A stretch of DNA of 64,000 nt from Silene latifolia (taxonomy: Eukaryota > Streptophyta > Magnoliopsida > Caryophyllales > Caryophyllaceae). The stretch lies in the NCBI RefSeq assembly GCF_048544455.1, contig NC_133529.1:43067456-43131455 (forward strand). Direction: 5' to 3'. The notes below the pieces were generated by a model. The model did no database searches. It was given only the letters and a program-made list of their open reading frames with translations, and was not told where the DNA came from. The translations under genes were made by a program, and so were the position numbers. Below, piece after piece: positions 11,281 through 24,865 of this stretch. Position 1 is the stretch's first letter. Every line of letters starts with the position of its first letter.

Positions 11281-11283
11281 CTT

Positions 11284-13325
11284 CTACAATTTAAGCGCAG
11301 GCCCGGTTCTGAGGGTCGTCTGGAGGGGCGGCGGCCTAAGGCCCAAGTTAGAAAGGGGCCCATTGTTCAGAGTTTTAAAATAATAATAGTGGTAGGAAAA
11401 GAAAAAAAAAATCTAATTTAGTAAAAACAAAGCAATGCTTTTCTAATTTCTCACCCTGACTCTCTACCCTCTTTTTTTTTTTAAGACCCGAATTCCCAAC
11501 TCTTTTCTTCTTTAATTGGAAATTTAGAATTAGAATTTAAAAACCCATCTTCTAATTCCTAAGCAACGGTTTCTTAATTTCAATGGCCCAAGATATAAGA
11601 TATATGATCATTGATTGACTGATTGAGTCGATCATAACCTTAAAGCTTTGATTGAGATGGTCTTCAAATGTGGTAGTGAGGCTCTTGATAAAAGTTAACG
11701 CCTTAATTAAGAGTTAATCTTCTTCCACTACCACCACCCTTAATCCACCTTACAGAACCCCAAGAATAGAATTGCAGCAAACCCACTATTAATGTTTTGC
11801 TGCAACTCCTTTGGTCAACCACCGTCAAAATTATTGGCCACCAGCCCCTTGGCCAATTTACCACCAAAATTGCATTATCTCACTACTAAAATTCGACCAC
11901 CACTCCTTTGGTCACTATTAAAATTCGGTCACAACCCCTCATGGTAGATATTATTTTTAAGCGAAAGCAGCAAACCACTCGCCCAAAACCCGGCATGGCT
12001 CATCCCAAAATCCACAAAGCCTCTTCCGCTACAAGAATTGCATTATATCCACTCCAAATTATGACACTATCCTTCTCTCACTACCAATTTCGGCCACCAT
12101 ATATATAAAAAAAAGTTGTCTACCCTTTGGTCTTTGCCACTACCCTCTTAGTTTTCACGACAATCTACCAGATCGATTTTTAATAGAATTGATATCGTAT
12201 CTTATTTATTAAAGCAACAACCACAGAGCGTATGTGTCTCTGTGGTTGAAAGTCAATAAGTCAAAAAAATACATTTTGTATTTCCTGATTTTCAGTACCC
12301 ACGTTCTATATGGGAATTAACAGAGCATTATACTTGGTTTCTATCATGTCTTAATTGTATAATCCGTAGATAATAAATCGGTTTCAAGTAGCTATAATTA
12401 CAACAATTATTTCAAGTAATTAAATTTTATGACTATTGTCAGAATTGTCCATCTACATTGTCCGCTACATTGTTCGATGATTTCCAATATTAAATATACT
12501 AAACAATAAATATTAAATATGCCCAATAACAATATTTACATTTTTAATAACAAAAAAGAATAATAACAAACCCATAATTAATTGAAAAGCCTAGAAAAAG
12601 AGAAGAAACCCCATAAATTTACCAGAAAGTGACAACACAAAATCTCATTATAGACGGCAACTATCCGTCTATAACTAATGACGGACCAAGTAACATACCA
12701 CATTACACATAAGACAAACAACAACTTGCGTGATGGGGCCCAAAAATATCACCACTTTAAGGGTATTTGACTCGTCTTTTGCTATAAACGGATATATCCG
12801 TCTATAGCAAGACTGGCTGGAGTGACAATAATGACAAAAAACTTGACATGAGTAATTATTAAACCCAGAAATTAGAATTGAAAATAAAGTATATAATTTA
12901 AGACAAATATCTTCTTATTCTTCTACTGGATTTACCCCAAAAGAATAAAAGGACAATTATCTAGAGTAATTGATGCATTTTTTTGTAATTGGAAAGGTAT
13001 ACGCAAAAATAAAATTCAAACACCACTGATTTCACTTACATTAACTAGCACATGTACATTATCCCTGAAAATCAAATAAGCAAAGCGCAAAGTTTAAAGC
13101 ATTCATTCATTAACTAGCACACTCTTCGACAAATCATCATCAGTAAAATCAGACGAAACATATGAAATTAAGAACAAATTAATATCAATTGAATAGCAAA
13201 TTAATACAGTACTAATTTAAGGGCAAATTCGTTTGAATAGAAAACTGAATAGCAAATTCGTATGAGATTCAATTCAAATAAGCATATGAAATAAAAAACA
13301 ATAAAAAGATTAAAATCATACTTAC
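11284..13325 (-). other. Probable leader intron of the uL30 gene
   Basis: On the minus strand a strong donor (A|GTAAGTATG) at 13325 and an acceptor (AAATTGTAG) ending at 11284, three bases before the ATG, could define a 2 kb leader intron. The sequence upstream of the donor (13330-13450) is a CG-rich run atypical of the surrounding AT-rich DNA, which suits a leader exon. The intron holds a GGGGCGGCGGCC repeat-like block (11290-11370) and a MITE-like element (12648-12808), otherwise AT-rich DNA. Without transcripts this is an inference. Confidence 0.45.
12648..12808. mobile_element. MITE-like element with TATAGACGG ends
   Basis: Both ends are themselves short palindromes: TATAGACGG..CCGTCTATAA at the left and TATAAACGG..CCGTCTATAG at the right. 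Together they form imperfect terminal inverted repeats around about 100 bp of non-coding DNA. Confidence 0.55.
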
Positions 13326-13632
13326 TAAATAACTGATGGATTCGAAATAGGATTAAAAAAAGAGGGATTTATCCTTCTTGCTGGTCGTCGTCTTCGCCGG
13401 TCACTATCGTCGTCGGCTGCCGTATAATCTCAGTTTATGGTTAGAGGTGAGTTTAGGGTTAGAGCCTAGAGGTGGGTTTTGGGTTCAAGGAAAAGAATTG
13501 GGATTTTGGTAAAGAAAGACAGTAAAATAGGAGTCCATATTGGATTCCATACTTACAACGGTTGAGATTGTTTTCTCCAAACATCTAACGGTCCTAAATT
13601 TATTCATAAAAGTAAAGGGAAAATGAAAGCTA

Positions 13633-13945
13633 TGTTACGAAATATATTTAGATATTATATGGATATTCATATATTACCATATCTTTAAAATATATTCTAT
13701 TATCATATTATAGATATACTCTTATATTATATATACCCTTCATATGAATAAAGTTGAATACCTTTCCGCTCTCTATATTCTCCCTTAACTCTCTATTATT
13801 CATAACACGTTATCAGCACGAATCTCTAACATTAGTTTATATTTTGTTCACTTAAACGGTAAGAACTTGGTAAGACCTCCTACTTTAAATTTTATTCTCA
13901 TAAAAACATACTGTTTGTTAAGAAGAAAAGAAAAAAAAAAAAACT
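13633..13945 (+). repeat. 5' LTR-like terminal repeat of Ty1/copia element
   Basis: It begins TGTTACGAAATATAT and matches the copy starting at 33136 for about 310 bp. The match includes CGTTATCAGCACGAATCTCT and ends in an A-rich AAGAAAAGAAAA tract. The first bases are TG, but no clear CA end is visible. The two copies differ at perhaps 20 positions, so the insertion is old. Confidence 0.8.
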
Positions 13946-14606
13946 ACCGAAATTTTACCTATTTACTATTGCAGTAAGTGGATTATACATCTGATGTATT
14001 ACCACAAATCCATAGTTTCTGAGCATTATAATAATTTTTTTGAGTGTTGTTTTAAAAATTTTGAGTTTTAATATATATTTTTTGAATTTATTTACTTAAA
14101 CATTAAACTCTAAAAAATTGCAATAATACTCAAAAACATTACATATAAGTTTAGTAAAATTTGAGTTTTGACGGAAAAAAATAAAATCTAACTTATAAAT
14201 TTTAATAAGCTCAAAAAAAACATACATATACTCAAAAACAAATAAAGTTTATGGAAATAAGCTCAAAAAATATAGATAAATGCTCAAAAACAAAAAAAGA
14301 TAGAGGTAATACCTCCGATGTATGTTCCTTTTTCTCTTACTATTGTTATCGCAATTTTTACACGACTCTCATTAATAAGTATCATTCACATGCAGCAGCA
14401 TTACATGTAACTTGTCATTGGTGGCAATTCAACTTTACACGTTATAATTTTGTCTATTAATCATTATGTTTTTGTTATTTTTTTTATTTTTTATTCTTTT
14501 TTATCCGTATTTGGTTTAGACCCATCGTAGGTTTATCTTATCATTGTTAATTATTTGTTTTAATCGTATTATAATTAACTTGTTTTATTTTCGTGATAGT
14601 TTAAGC

Positions 14607-15690
14607 ATGTCAAATTTGACCAAACTTGATTTTGCGGCCTTGGATATCTCTGAAAGTAATTATTTTGAATAGGTGTTAGATGCCGAGGTGCATCTTAAGT
14701 CTTATGTCCTTGGTGATGCTATTAAAGTGGAGAATACAGCATCCGAACAAAATAAGGCCAAGGCCATGATTATTCTCCGTCGTCATCTCCATGAGGGACT
14801 CAAATATGAATATTTGACTGTGAAAGATCCTTTGATCTTATGGCAAAATCTGAAAGAAAAGTATGACCATCTTACAACAGTAATTCTTCCTAAAGCAAAA
14901 TTTGACTGGATTCACCTAAGGTTACAGGATTTCAAATCCGTTATTGAGTATAACTTAGTCATGCACAAAATCGCTTCACAGTTGACATTGTGTGGAGAAA
15001 AGATATCTGATGCGGATATGTTAGAAAAAACATATCAGACTTTTCATAGTTCACAATTGCTACTTTCACAGCAATATCGTCAGAGAGGATTTAAATAATA
15101 CTCTGAACTAGTTTCATGCTTATTGGTGGCTGAACAAAATAATGAAATCCTGTTAAAAAACCACCAGTCTCGTCCTACTGGCACTGATCCATTCCCAGAA
15201 GTAAATGCGACAGTTTCTGGTCCATTCCCTATAGTGAATGCGACAAATAAATATTCGGGTCACACTAGAGTAGTGGCCCTGGACGTGGACGAGGACGAGG
15301 CAATTTTCGTGGTGGTAGAAGTGGAAAATTTAAAAGATCGTATTTTCACCGAAAGGGGGGACCAAAAGATCGTTCACATGATAAGATAAAGAAAATTGGT
15401 GAAAATCCATGTCACCGTTGTGGTAGTAGATGACATTGGATTAATACTTGTCGTACGCCGCAACATCTTGTTGATCTTTACAAGTGAAAAATAACAAAGA
15501 GAAGAATATAGAAGGAAATTTTGCTGCTGAGCATGAAAAGTTTGAGACGAATTATGCTAATGGTGATAACAATCTACCTTTCGTTTCTGACAAATTTATG
15601 GATTTGGACATCTCATATTTCATGACCTTTGATCCTAATGGAGAAATTGGTCATTTGATTGGCGATGGAAGTGTCCCGAAATTGGACTAA
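14607..15690 (+). pseudogene. Copia gag remnant with broken CCHC knuckle
   Basis: The frame opens MSNLTKLDFAALDISESNYF, then TAG at about 14671 where the family normally has Trp. It continues with the gag helical core to about 15098 (stop TAA), a Gly/Arg-rich RNA-binding stretch (GRGRGRGNFRGGRSGKFKR), and a zinc knuckle CHRCGSR-stop-HWINTC. There TGA at about 15430 replaces the conserved Gly. A further frame change precedes the last piece (15484-15690). Gag would form the virus-like particle and bind element RNA, but this copy cannot make it. Confidence 0.85.
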
Positions 15691-16096
15691 ATTTTTTTAT
15701 ATTACTTAAGTTATTTATTTTCGTTCAATTTAGCTACTATTCGTACTTTGTTTTCGGATATTATTAAGTATGTGTGTTAAGTTTATTTAACGGATATTAC
15801 TAATAATTTTATTTATGTTAAGCGAATTTATATCATAGTGCATGCTTAAGGTTTTACTAAGTTTACGTACCATTGTTTTATTAAATGTTAGACAATCAAT
15901 TACGTACCATTATCTCATTAATGGTTATTATTGCTTAATTAAATTACGTACCATTATCTCATCGTCTCGGATATTATTTGTTTATTACGTACCATTATCT
16001 CGTAAAAGGTCAGCAAAGTGATCCACACACAGGACTTACGTCACTGATTGGCATTTACTTTCATTGAGCATATTAACCAACCTACCCAACATCTTA

Positions 16097-17610
16097 TCTA
16101 TATAAATTCAGAAGACAATACTCATCATACAGAGAGCCACGTCATTAATGCAATTTCTTTTTTCTTTTTTTTTTTCGAAAATTCAGGTTATGGTGGGGCC
16201 CATGTGTGTGCAACGTATTTAATTATTCAGATATCCGTCTTTTAAAACATGCGCTAAAATCCGTCTCGCAACAAATTATATAAAATCATCTTATGGAATA
16301 CTTCTTCGAATTAATATTATGATAAAATTTTATACATTTCGTGTAAAGAAAATGAATAAAATTGACGCAGAATTAATTACAAAAGCGAGTAAACGTAATT
16401 GAATTACATAATTTTTAAAACAAAATTACACAATAAAATTACATAATTTCAGGAAGGAATTACACTTATATACGGATCGAAAATACATCGGGAATGAATT
16501 ACAAAATGAATAACATGTATTTTTGTTATAAATAATTTTACGATGCAGTAAATTTAATCAAAACATAATTTTTTAAAAACACAGTGTACAATTTTTTTTT
16601 TATTAAAATAGCAATAATGACGGCATTTGTACTTGGAATATAAAACTCGGCATCTGAACTATCAGCCGTGCACACCGAAATTGGTAAGTGACAATGATAG
16701 GAAACCGAGTTAATATAGACTTCAACAAGCATTGAAAGCAATTTTTAATTTTTTTTTACTCTAGAAAAACAAATAAATAAATTTTCATTTAATTTACAAG
16801 TGATTAAAAAATTTTTAATAAAACTTTTTTATAAATAATTCACAATTGTTATAACAAATATTTTTTAAATAATAAAAACACGATAAGATAAGTCGAAACA
16901 CTTTAAAATATGTTGTTTTTTAAAAAAAATAATCCTCTCAGATCTGTATAGAAAGCCGTTCATCACCGAGGATTATGTACTTGGAGCAGAAATTATGACA
17001 ATTTAACTATCAGCCTCGCACTCCGAATTCGAAGATGACAATGATAGGCTACCGAGTAATTTCTACTTCTACAAGTACGAATGATAGGGCAACGTTATTA
17101 TCATCATGATAAATACACTTGGACCGTCCAACTATGAAATCCGAAACTGCATTAAATTCAAATAATCAACTTATTCTGAGATTAGGGCATATGCAGTTAA
17201 ATATGGCATGGCAGCAGTTACAGCAGTTTCAAAGAAGTGGGGTTGAGGGGTTATGGTAGTAGTGGGGGATTTAGGGTGTAGTAAGATGTTATATTTTCTT
17301 ATATATAGGATTGCAAACATTCAGAGTATGTCACAAAAACTCAATATTGCAAAGATAATCAAAACCTTGAGATTATGGCACACATCCAGAGTGTATGCAA
17401 TTTTTATTTACAAGAGTAGATTACGTTATTTCCTTATAAACCAGTGCATGTGAACACATGTTTGTAACAAATTTAAACATTAATTATGTCCATCGTTGAT
17501 TTAGACCAATTAGATAGGTACAATAGAAATGCAAAAACAAATATACATAAAAAACATTCATTTTGGCCCAAATACATACCCGTGCAATTTTGCACGGGTT
17601 TAAAACTAGT
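16097..17610 (+). mobile_element. Non-autonomous Helitron nested in the copia element
   Basis: The right end has the Helitron signature: a perfect 9-bp hairpin (CCCGTGCAA / TTGCACGGG, 17579-17598) followed by CTAGT at 17606-17610. The left end starts TCTATATAAATTCAGAAGAC at 16097. The base before is A and the base after is T, fitting Helitron insertion between A and T without target duplication. It has no Rep/helicase ORF. It sits between the copia gag and protease regions. The left boundary is less certain than the right, because other TC dinucleotides lie nearby. Confidence 0.78.
16626..17085. repeat. Diverged direct repeat pair inside the Helitron
   Basis: Segments at about 16626-16735 and 16974-17085 share the ordered blocks GTACTTGGA, AACTATCAGCC, GCAC(A/T)CCGAA, TGACAATGATAGG and ACCGAGT, then ACTTC..CAAG. 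The spacing is similar, consistent with an internal duplication. Confidence 0.6.
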
Positions 17611-17749
17611 TCTTTGTTAATAGACATATTTTAGTGTATGGCAATAGCCAAGTGTACGTATAAACATATTTTGTAACGTATAAACATATTTTGTTAATAG
17701 ACATATTTTGTTAATAGACATATATCTTATTACATGTAATTTATTTTAT

Positions 17750-18484
17750 GAAGATTATGGGAGCTACACATGAAGATGTATGCCTCGCGGATAGTGCGAC
17801 TACGCATACAATTCTTTAAAATAAGAAATATTTTACTTGTCTTAAAGAGGAAAAGACAAATGTTTGTACAATTGCTGGTTGTACAGAATTAATTGAAGGC
17901 TCGGGAAGAGCTAATATTTTGTTGCCTAATGGAACAAATATTGAAATACATGAGGCTTTGTACTCTCCTAAGTCAAAAAGAAATTTGTTGAGTTTTAATG
18001 ATATCCGTAGAAATGGATTTCATGTTGAGACAGCAAATGAGAATGGGGTTGAATACTTATATATCACACGTTCAAATTTGAACAAGAAAAGTGTGTTGGA
18101 AAAACTACAAGCGTTATCTTCTGGCTTGTATTATATGAAAATTTGTATAATTGAATCTCATGCACTAGTAAACCAAAAGTTTACAAATAAAAACAACTTT
18201 ATTTTTTGGCATGACCGGTTTGGCCATCCCGGATCATTGATGATGCAAAAAATCATTGAAAATTCATGTGGGCATTTATTGGAGAATAAGAAAATTCTTC
18301 AAACTAGTGAGTTTTCATGCGCCGCTTGTTCACAAGGCAAATTGGTTATTAGGCCATCACCTACAAAGATAGAGAATGAATCCCTTACATTTCTGGAAAG
18401 GATACAAGGGGATATTTGTGGACCTATACATCCACCAAGTGGACCATTTCGATACTTTATGGTATTAATTGATGCATCAACTGT
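17750..18484 (+). pseudogene. Copia protease and GAG-pre-integrase / integrase N-terminus remnant
   Basis: The protease motif region reads VCLADSATTHTIL (catalytic Asp in DSAT) followed by a TAA. The frame then stays open from 17919. The GAG-pre-integrase zinc site is visible (HDRFGHPG..CAACSQGK), and the first integrase block (GDICGPIHPPSGPFRYFMVL, with the first catalytic Asp) ends at DAST, where an insertion interrupts it at about 18484. Confidence 0.85.
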
Positions 18485-19484
<1,000 letters not shown>

Positions 19485-20565
19485 CTGGCCGGACTAAATC
19501 TTTTCGGTAACTTGTCGTTAGGAGCACCTATACCAAAACACAATTTATAGCTTCACAAACAACTCTACAATTAGTAAAGAGACAAGTAAAGGTCGGATCC
19601 CAAGGGACGGGAATTGAAATGAGATTTCTATTGAGACTAGTGGTGTCTTAGGGGTGTCACAATTTGGGTTGATGTAGAAGGTCACTAAACTAAATAGCAA
19701 TGAAAACAAATAAGCAAGATGAATTGAAAGGGTTGTAAACAATTGATAAAAAACACTAGGGTGTCATGGGGTTATAGAGGATTCATGGGAATTGATCATA
19801 CAAACATGTTCTCAAATTATAAGCAAGCAATTATTGTTGTGATGGATTGAGTTGGGTTATATCTTACAATCCTAAGAAAGTTTGGGTCCCGGAGCCGAAT
19901 CGATTAGATTGTACAACACCTACAAGTCGACTTAGTCTTCCCTACTCAACAACATGCATGGTCTAATGAGACTCGAGTTGGTTTATATCTTACAAGTCTC
20001 ATTGAAAAGGTAGGTGATGGGTAAAAAATGCAAGGATTCATATGCTCGCATTTCATCAAACATAACATGTGCATGAGTTGAGATCAAAACAAGTAAGCAA
20101 ATAAACCATGAAAGCATATTAATTTAAGCATGAATCATTCCCCATGTTGGTTTCCCCTAATTACCCATTAACCCTAGCTATGGAACTACTCACTCATTAT
20201 CATGTTGAACATGCTAGCAAGGTTGTCAATCATACCAACAAAGTGAAACATGATGAACAAATGAAAGTAATTAGCAATAATTAAAAAGGGATTAAGAGAA
20301 TTATACCTACTAATGATTCCAATAATAAAGCAAAGAATAATAGAAGTACTTGATGCTTGATTGAGAGGTTGTCAATCTCCCAATAATAACCCAAATAATC
20401 TTCAATTACCCAAAATAAAGGATGAACAAAAGAGAGATTAAGGAAATAAAACTTGTATTAAAACTTGATTAATTATTGATTACAAAACTAAAGAGAGATT
20501 TGATTGATATTAACTACTCTAAGAATTGATAAGAAGAACATGCTCTTCCAATTAGACTAATGGGG

Positions 20566-20574
20566 TATTTATAG
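20566..20574 (-). promoter_or_regulatory. LTR TATA box (Athila-1, left copy)
   Basis: CTATAAATA on the minus strand. The same element is at 29937-29945 in the other LTR. It is the likely core promoter of the element. Confidence 0.65.
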
Positions 20575-20717
20575 TGGAAATTAGGTGGATGCATTAGGGT
20601 TAACTAAGGGCTTAAATGACGATTAAGTCCCTACTTAAGAAAACGCCGGTATTTTTGGAAGGATGGGCATCTTTCTTGAAGCTTGAAGAAACAATTTGCA
20701 TATTTGTCTTGGAATCC

Positions 20718-20880
20718 GTGCGTCTTAGGCTCGGGACGGCCGGATTCGTGAGTCTCGCCGAGCGTCTTTGGGAGAAGACGGGCGTCTTCGGTAGCTGCTT
20801 TGCCCGGGCGTCTTGTAAGGAAGACGCACGGATTGTGGTGTCTTGGAGACGGGCGTCTTGGGACAATCCGCACGGATGAG
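20718..20880. promoter_or_regulatory. U3 palindrome cluster, GACGGGCGTC family (left LTR)
   Basis: Several copies of GACGGGCGTCTT and GACGCACGGATT occur, including the palindrome GAAGACG-GG-CGTCTTC at 20773-20788. The cluster lies about 150-310 bp upstream of the LTR TATA box in element orientation. The same cluster is at 30088-30246 and related motifs recur inside the element at 25205-25590. Function unknown. Confidence 0.6.
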
Positions 20881-21229
20881 TTTGCTCGTCGACTTGTTTC
20901 TTCTTCTTTTCTTCCCTTTTCTTCATAAAATCCTTGGGGATTTCCTTGGGGATGCAAGGATCTTTCCTCATCATTGCCCAACTACTATAATATGTACAAA
21001 GGCCTTCTAATCTTGTCTCTCCTTGATGCTTGGTCATTGGATTCAATCAATTTAGTCTCATTTTGCCATGAAAATGTAAGGTTTGCACTCCTTTCCTACC
21101 AGGGACACAAAACCTCAAAGAATATGCAAACCAAAGAACTAAAGACAATAAATGACCCAAATATGCACTAAAAAACATGGGAACAAGGCTAATTCGGGAA
21201 CTAAATATGCTCTAATTATGGTCACATCA

Positions 21230-23290
21230 AATATCCCCAAACCGAACCTTTGCTCGTCCCGAGTAAAGAGGTGACAAAGACTAGGACCATTATTTAAACT
21301 AACCTAATAACATACCCGATATGAGACAATTAGCGGGTCTCACTCCGCCCCTTCAACTCACAACAAGACAACCATGAGTTAGGATGCCTTCTTGCAAGGC
21401 AAGGTGGGTCTTGCCAAAATGGCGACACATCCAAACATTAAGCACACAAAATCAAATAATGGATGCATCTACAAAAGGAATAGCCACTTCCTCATCAAGT
21501 GGCGGAGTCAACTAAAAGAGAACAAATTTAAGAGCATATATTCCGTCACAAATACTAGTTCAACAAATCACTAAGGCTAAGAGGATGGCACTAAATCACC
21601 TCCAAATGGTGTTAAACTAGACTACTTTCGTCCTCAATTTCCAAATACTTTCGTCAAGAGCGATCAGATGGTGTGGAATGATGATCCCCATGATGCTAGT
21701 AGCATATGACATGACAAGTCTCGAGTTCTCTACAAAAGTAAAGGTCATGGATCGTCCCAAGCTCGACAAAGTGGCTTGACGAAAAGGTTTTTTGGGAATG
21801 AAATGCTCAAATCGTTGTAAACAAGGGTGGATATGACTAGCATTCAAAAATTGACCTCATTCAACTTTTACATTTCAAAAATTAGAGATGGGGTTTGTCC
21901 CTTCCGTGCTAATGTCCTTTGTTTTCGCCAATCGCTTATTAGGCAACCGGTTAACCTCTAGACAATAGCTTTTCGGGGTGATAGTCACTCTGTCTCTGGG
22001 CGGTTGAATTCACAACCGTGTAGGGGCCCAATTCAATGGATCCCTCTCCAAAGCACATCGAAGTGGTACGCCTCCATCAAAACAACTAAAATTCTCAATA
22101 TTTCAACATTTCATAACATTTGAGGTTTCCTTGGCAATAAAACGTTTCCACACACAAGATCTTTGAAATGAGCACTTCAAACTTATTGATAGAAAGTATT
22201 TTTGGGTTGCCATACCACAAGGTCAATCAAGGTCACCTAGACAAGTTAACCAAGTCCACATCGCATCACGGGGTTGGATAGGTGACTCACATGCAAACCC
22301 TTGACTAGGCTTTGGGTCATGGGTCGAAAGACACTAGTATGACACAATTTAGGGTATTTTACAATCATTCTAGTAGGCGAAGTCTTAAGTTGAAAAAGTA
22401 TTTGTAATGGCTTAGTTGCTCTTGTCAAAGTTCCCAATTAGGCACTTTTTAAAACATTTCATCTAAATGCAACTATATGCCATGATGCAACTATTATATA
22501 CATCCTAATGCAAGTGATTCTACCAACTAATATGACATATAAACTAAATGCAAGTCCTAAGTTCACATTGTTATACCGCATCAATAAAAATAAAGCCACA
22601 TAGTCATTAACATAAAGAGGAAAAAAGAGATTGGGAAGATCATACCATGCGGTCTTCAATATCCTCATGTCTCGGATGTGGCATAGTCGATCAATGTGAA
22701 CAAGGATAGAACAAACACAATATATACAATAATATTTACTTGACTACACTACAAAGGAAATGAACTTGTTTTTGGTTTTTCAATTTTCAAATTTTTATGG
22801 TTTTTCGAAATTTTTCGATTTTTTTGGATTTTTGAATAAAAGTTAAGTTAGAATTCCCCATCCCCACACTAATATGGGCATTGTCCTCAATGGCCAAAAT
22901 GATGGGAAATTATGCAAACATGATGCATGATTTTTACACTAAATGCAAGCTACACTAATCTACACTACATGATGCATGGTTTTTGTTTATGACGGAGAGG
23001 ATAATTTAGATTACCTCCCGTTGTGTATGTATGTACTTCCCCAAACCGAGTTAGACATTATGGCTAATGTCCTAAGGTTGGGTGTAGTTCATGCACACAC
23101 GATGCAATGCATAAAACTAAATTTGTCATTTTGGATTTTTAAAAGTGGGAACAATAAAATGAGAGCACCTCAATGGGGCCGAGGTGTTAGTTCTCTATGG
23201 TGCTAGGACTACTCCAACAATGATCAAGATTAATAAAATACAACAAAGAGAGAAATAGACAAACCTCAAGAGGGTAGGAGCCTCCAAAGC
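21230..23290 (-). other. Athila-1 non-coding region between ORF and polypurine side
   Basis: 2 kb without coding capacity. It is shared in large part with the corresponding region of Athila-2 (53028-54460), for example TCGTCCCGAGTAAAGAGGTG and GCCACATAGTCATTAAC. The sequence includes T-rich tracts around 22770-22840. This corresponds to the long 3' non-coding region of Athila elements. Confidence 0.6.
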
Positions 23291-23293
23291 TTG

Positions 23294-24865
23294 CTAATCT
23301 TCCATCATATCATCACTATCATCATCTTCCTCACTAGAAGTGGACTCATCATCACTTCCCTCTTCACTTTATTGTTCACCTTGCTCATCATCCTCTTCTC
23401 CTTCTTCACTAGCTTCTTCATCAATGTTATCATCAACCTCTTCATCACCGACAACCTCATTATCACCCGGAAATTCACCCCTAGATGCACTCGGAAAGAA
23501 GACTTCCCTATCCGCCCAACTAGGCAAAGGACATGAAGGGTCAAGTAGTCCTTGCCTAGCTGGGTGAAGGAGGGGTGGATATTGGGCTAAGTAAGCATCT
23601 TCCCGATCCTTGAAAGCTTGCTTGTGCATCTCTTGCATAAGAAGAGTCATATAATCTTTGCTTGCTTCAACACCTTCGGGTTTGAACTCTTGGTACTTGA
23701 AAGGATAGGGTGGTGTGACAATGGAATAGGAGGGCATTTCAATTTCACCCTTTTATTGTCGGATAATGTATTCGGCCTCTTTTGAAAGGGGAAGGAGATA
23801 GTTGGTCCGGTGGACACTTAAACGACAAATCTTCGAAGGCAAAGTAAAAGATATAGCCTCACTAGTGAGCCACCCATACTTGGTGTCAAGAGGGTTATGA
23901 TAGACCCACTTGTACTTGTTTATCATAGTATCAATATCAATGAGATGACCACCCTTCTTTGCCCCATACTTGCTATCCTTGTTGAAGTTCGGATCAAAGT
24001 ATTTAGCCAAAAGAGTGACTAGACCTCCATTCACAATAACGGTAGTGCCTTACTTCCCACAATCAACATTTAGCCATCTATCCACCAAAAGCCTTAGAGA
24101 GTTGAAAGGCTTGGTGAATTCCCTTCCAATGTTCAAGGCCGACTAAAGAAGAACAAAATCGAGTTTGGTGAAATGGTTGGTGTCTTTTCTTGCAATGATG
24201 GTGTTTCTTACAACCTTGTGCCATACTCTAATGCCCGGATGGTGGACTAATAGAGCGCGACTTGCATGAAAGTTCTCAAATTTCCTTCCGGAAATCGCCT
24301 CCCAAAGAGGGTCGGGGTCATATTTGCCAACATTCTTGAAATAACTCGGTGAATCAATAAGACCCAAAGCTTTACCCATTTCCTCAAAGGAGATGCGCCT
24401 ACTAACATTAGCTAGGCGAAACTCGATGGTTTCCATAGTCTCAACCTTGTTAACTTTAAAAGAACTCAAAAATTCTAAGGTAAGGGAGGGGTGTGTCAAT
24501 TATTTTGTTATAAACAATTTCTCCAACCCCATGGCTTTAAAGAAGGCTCTAGTTTGCTCAAGGACACCCAACTTATATAAGGCATCTTCACAAATAAACT
24601 TGGTGGATAGAAATGATTTTCTATCAAACTTAGCAAAAGTGTCCCTATGGGATTTGGAAATGAAAATTACCTCCGGATAGTTCGAAAGTTGAGCAATTTC
24701 CGGAGTAGTAGATGTTGTTGCTTCCATGGGAGGTTGTTGTTGTTGAACTTCCAAGTTTGGGCTAGCTACCACCATAGCCAATGCTTTCTTTGCTTGAAGA
24801 CTCTTTTGTCTTGATGAGAGTGCCTTTGCCTTTGTTGCTTTTGTTGCTCCCTTTGTCTTTGCCAT
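23294..24865 (-). pseudogene. Athila-type ORF (ATHILA ORF-1 family-like)
   Basis: One minus-strand frame of 524 codons starts MAKTKGATKATKAKAL and runs without frameshift to TAG at 23294. It is broken by five in-frame TAA/TAG codons. Recognisable blocks are KSFLSTKFICEDALYKLGVL, RRISFEEMGKALGLID and LVDRWLNVDCGK. The C-terminus is strongly acidic (DDEQGEQ, SEEDDSDD). The N-terminal half resembles the ATHILA ORF-1 family of plant Athila elements, a protein of unknown function located downstream of pol in complete elements. Here pol is missing, so it follows gag-protease after 1.4 kb of non-coding DNA. Confidence 0.75.

Larger units (their letters stand above)
19486..21229 (-). repeat. Athila-1 LTR (downstream copy in element orientation)
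   Basis: 1744 bp, TG..CA in both readings. It is nearly identical to 28857-30584 except in a palindrome-rich block at 20690-20890. The inner boundary is followed by AATATCCCCAAACC, the polypurine side (GGTTTGGGGATATT on the minus strand). Confidence 0.93.

Noticed and set aside
20612-21046. 144-codon minus-strand ORF in the Athila-1 LTR (and similar ones at 30006-30329 and 25166-25426).
   Set aside because: They lie over the GACGGGCGTC palindrome cluster, are not conserved between the two LTRs of the same element, and match no protein family.
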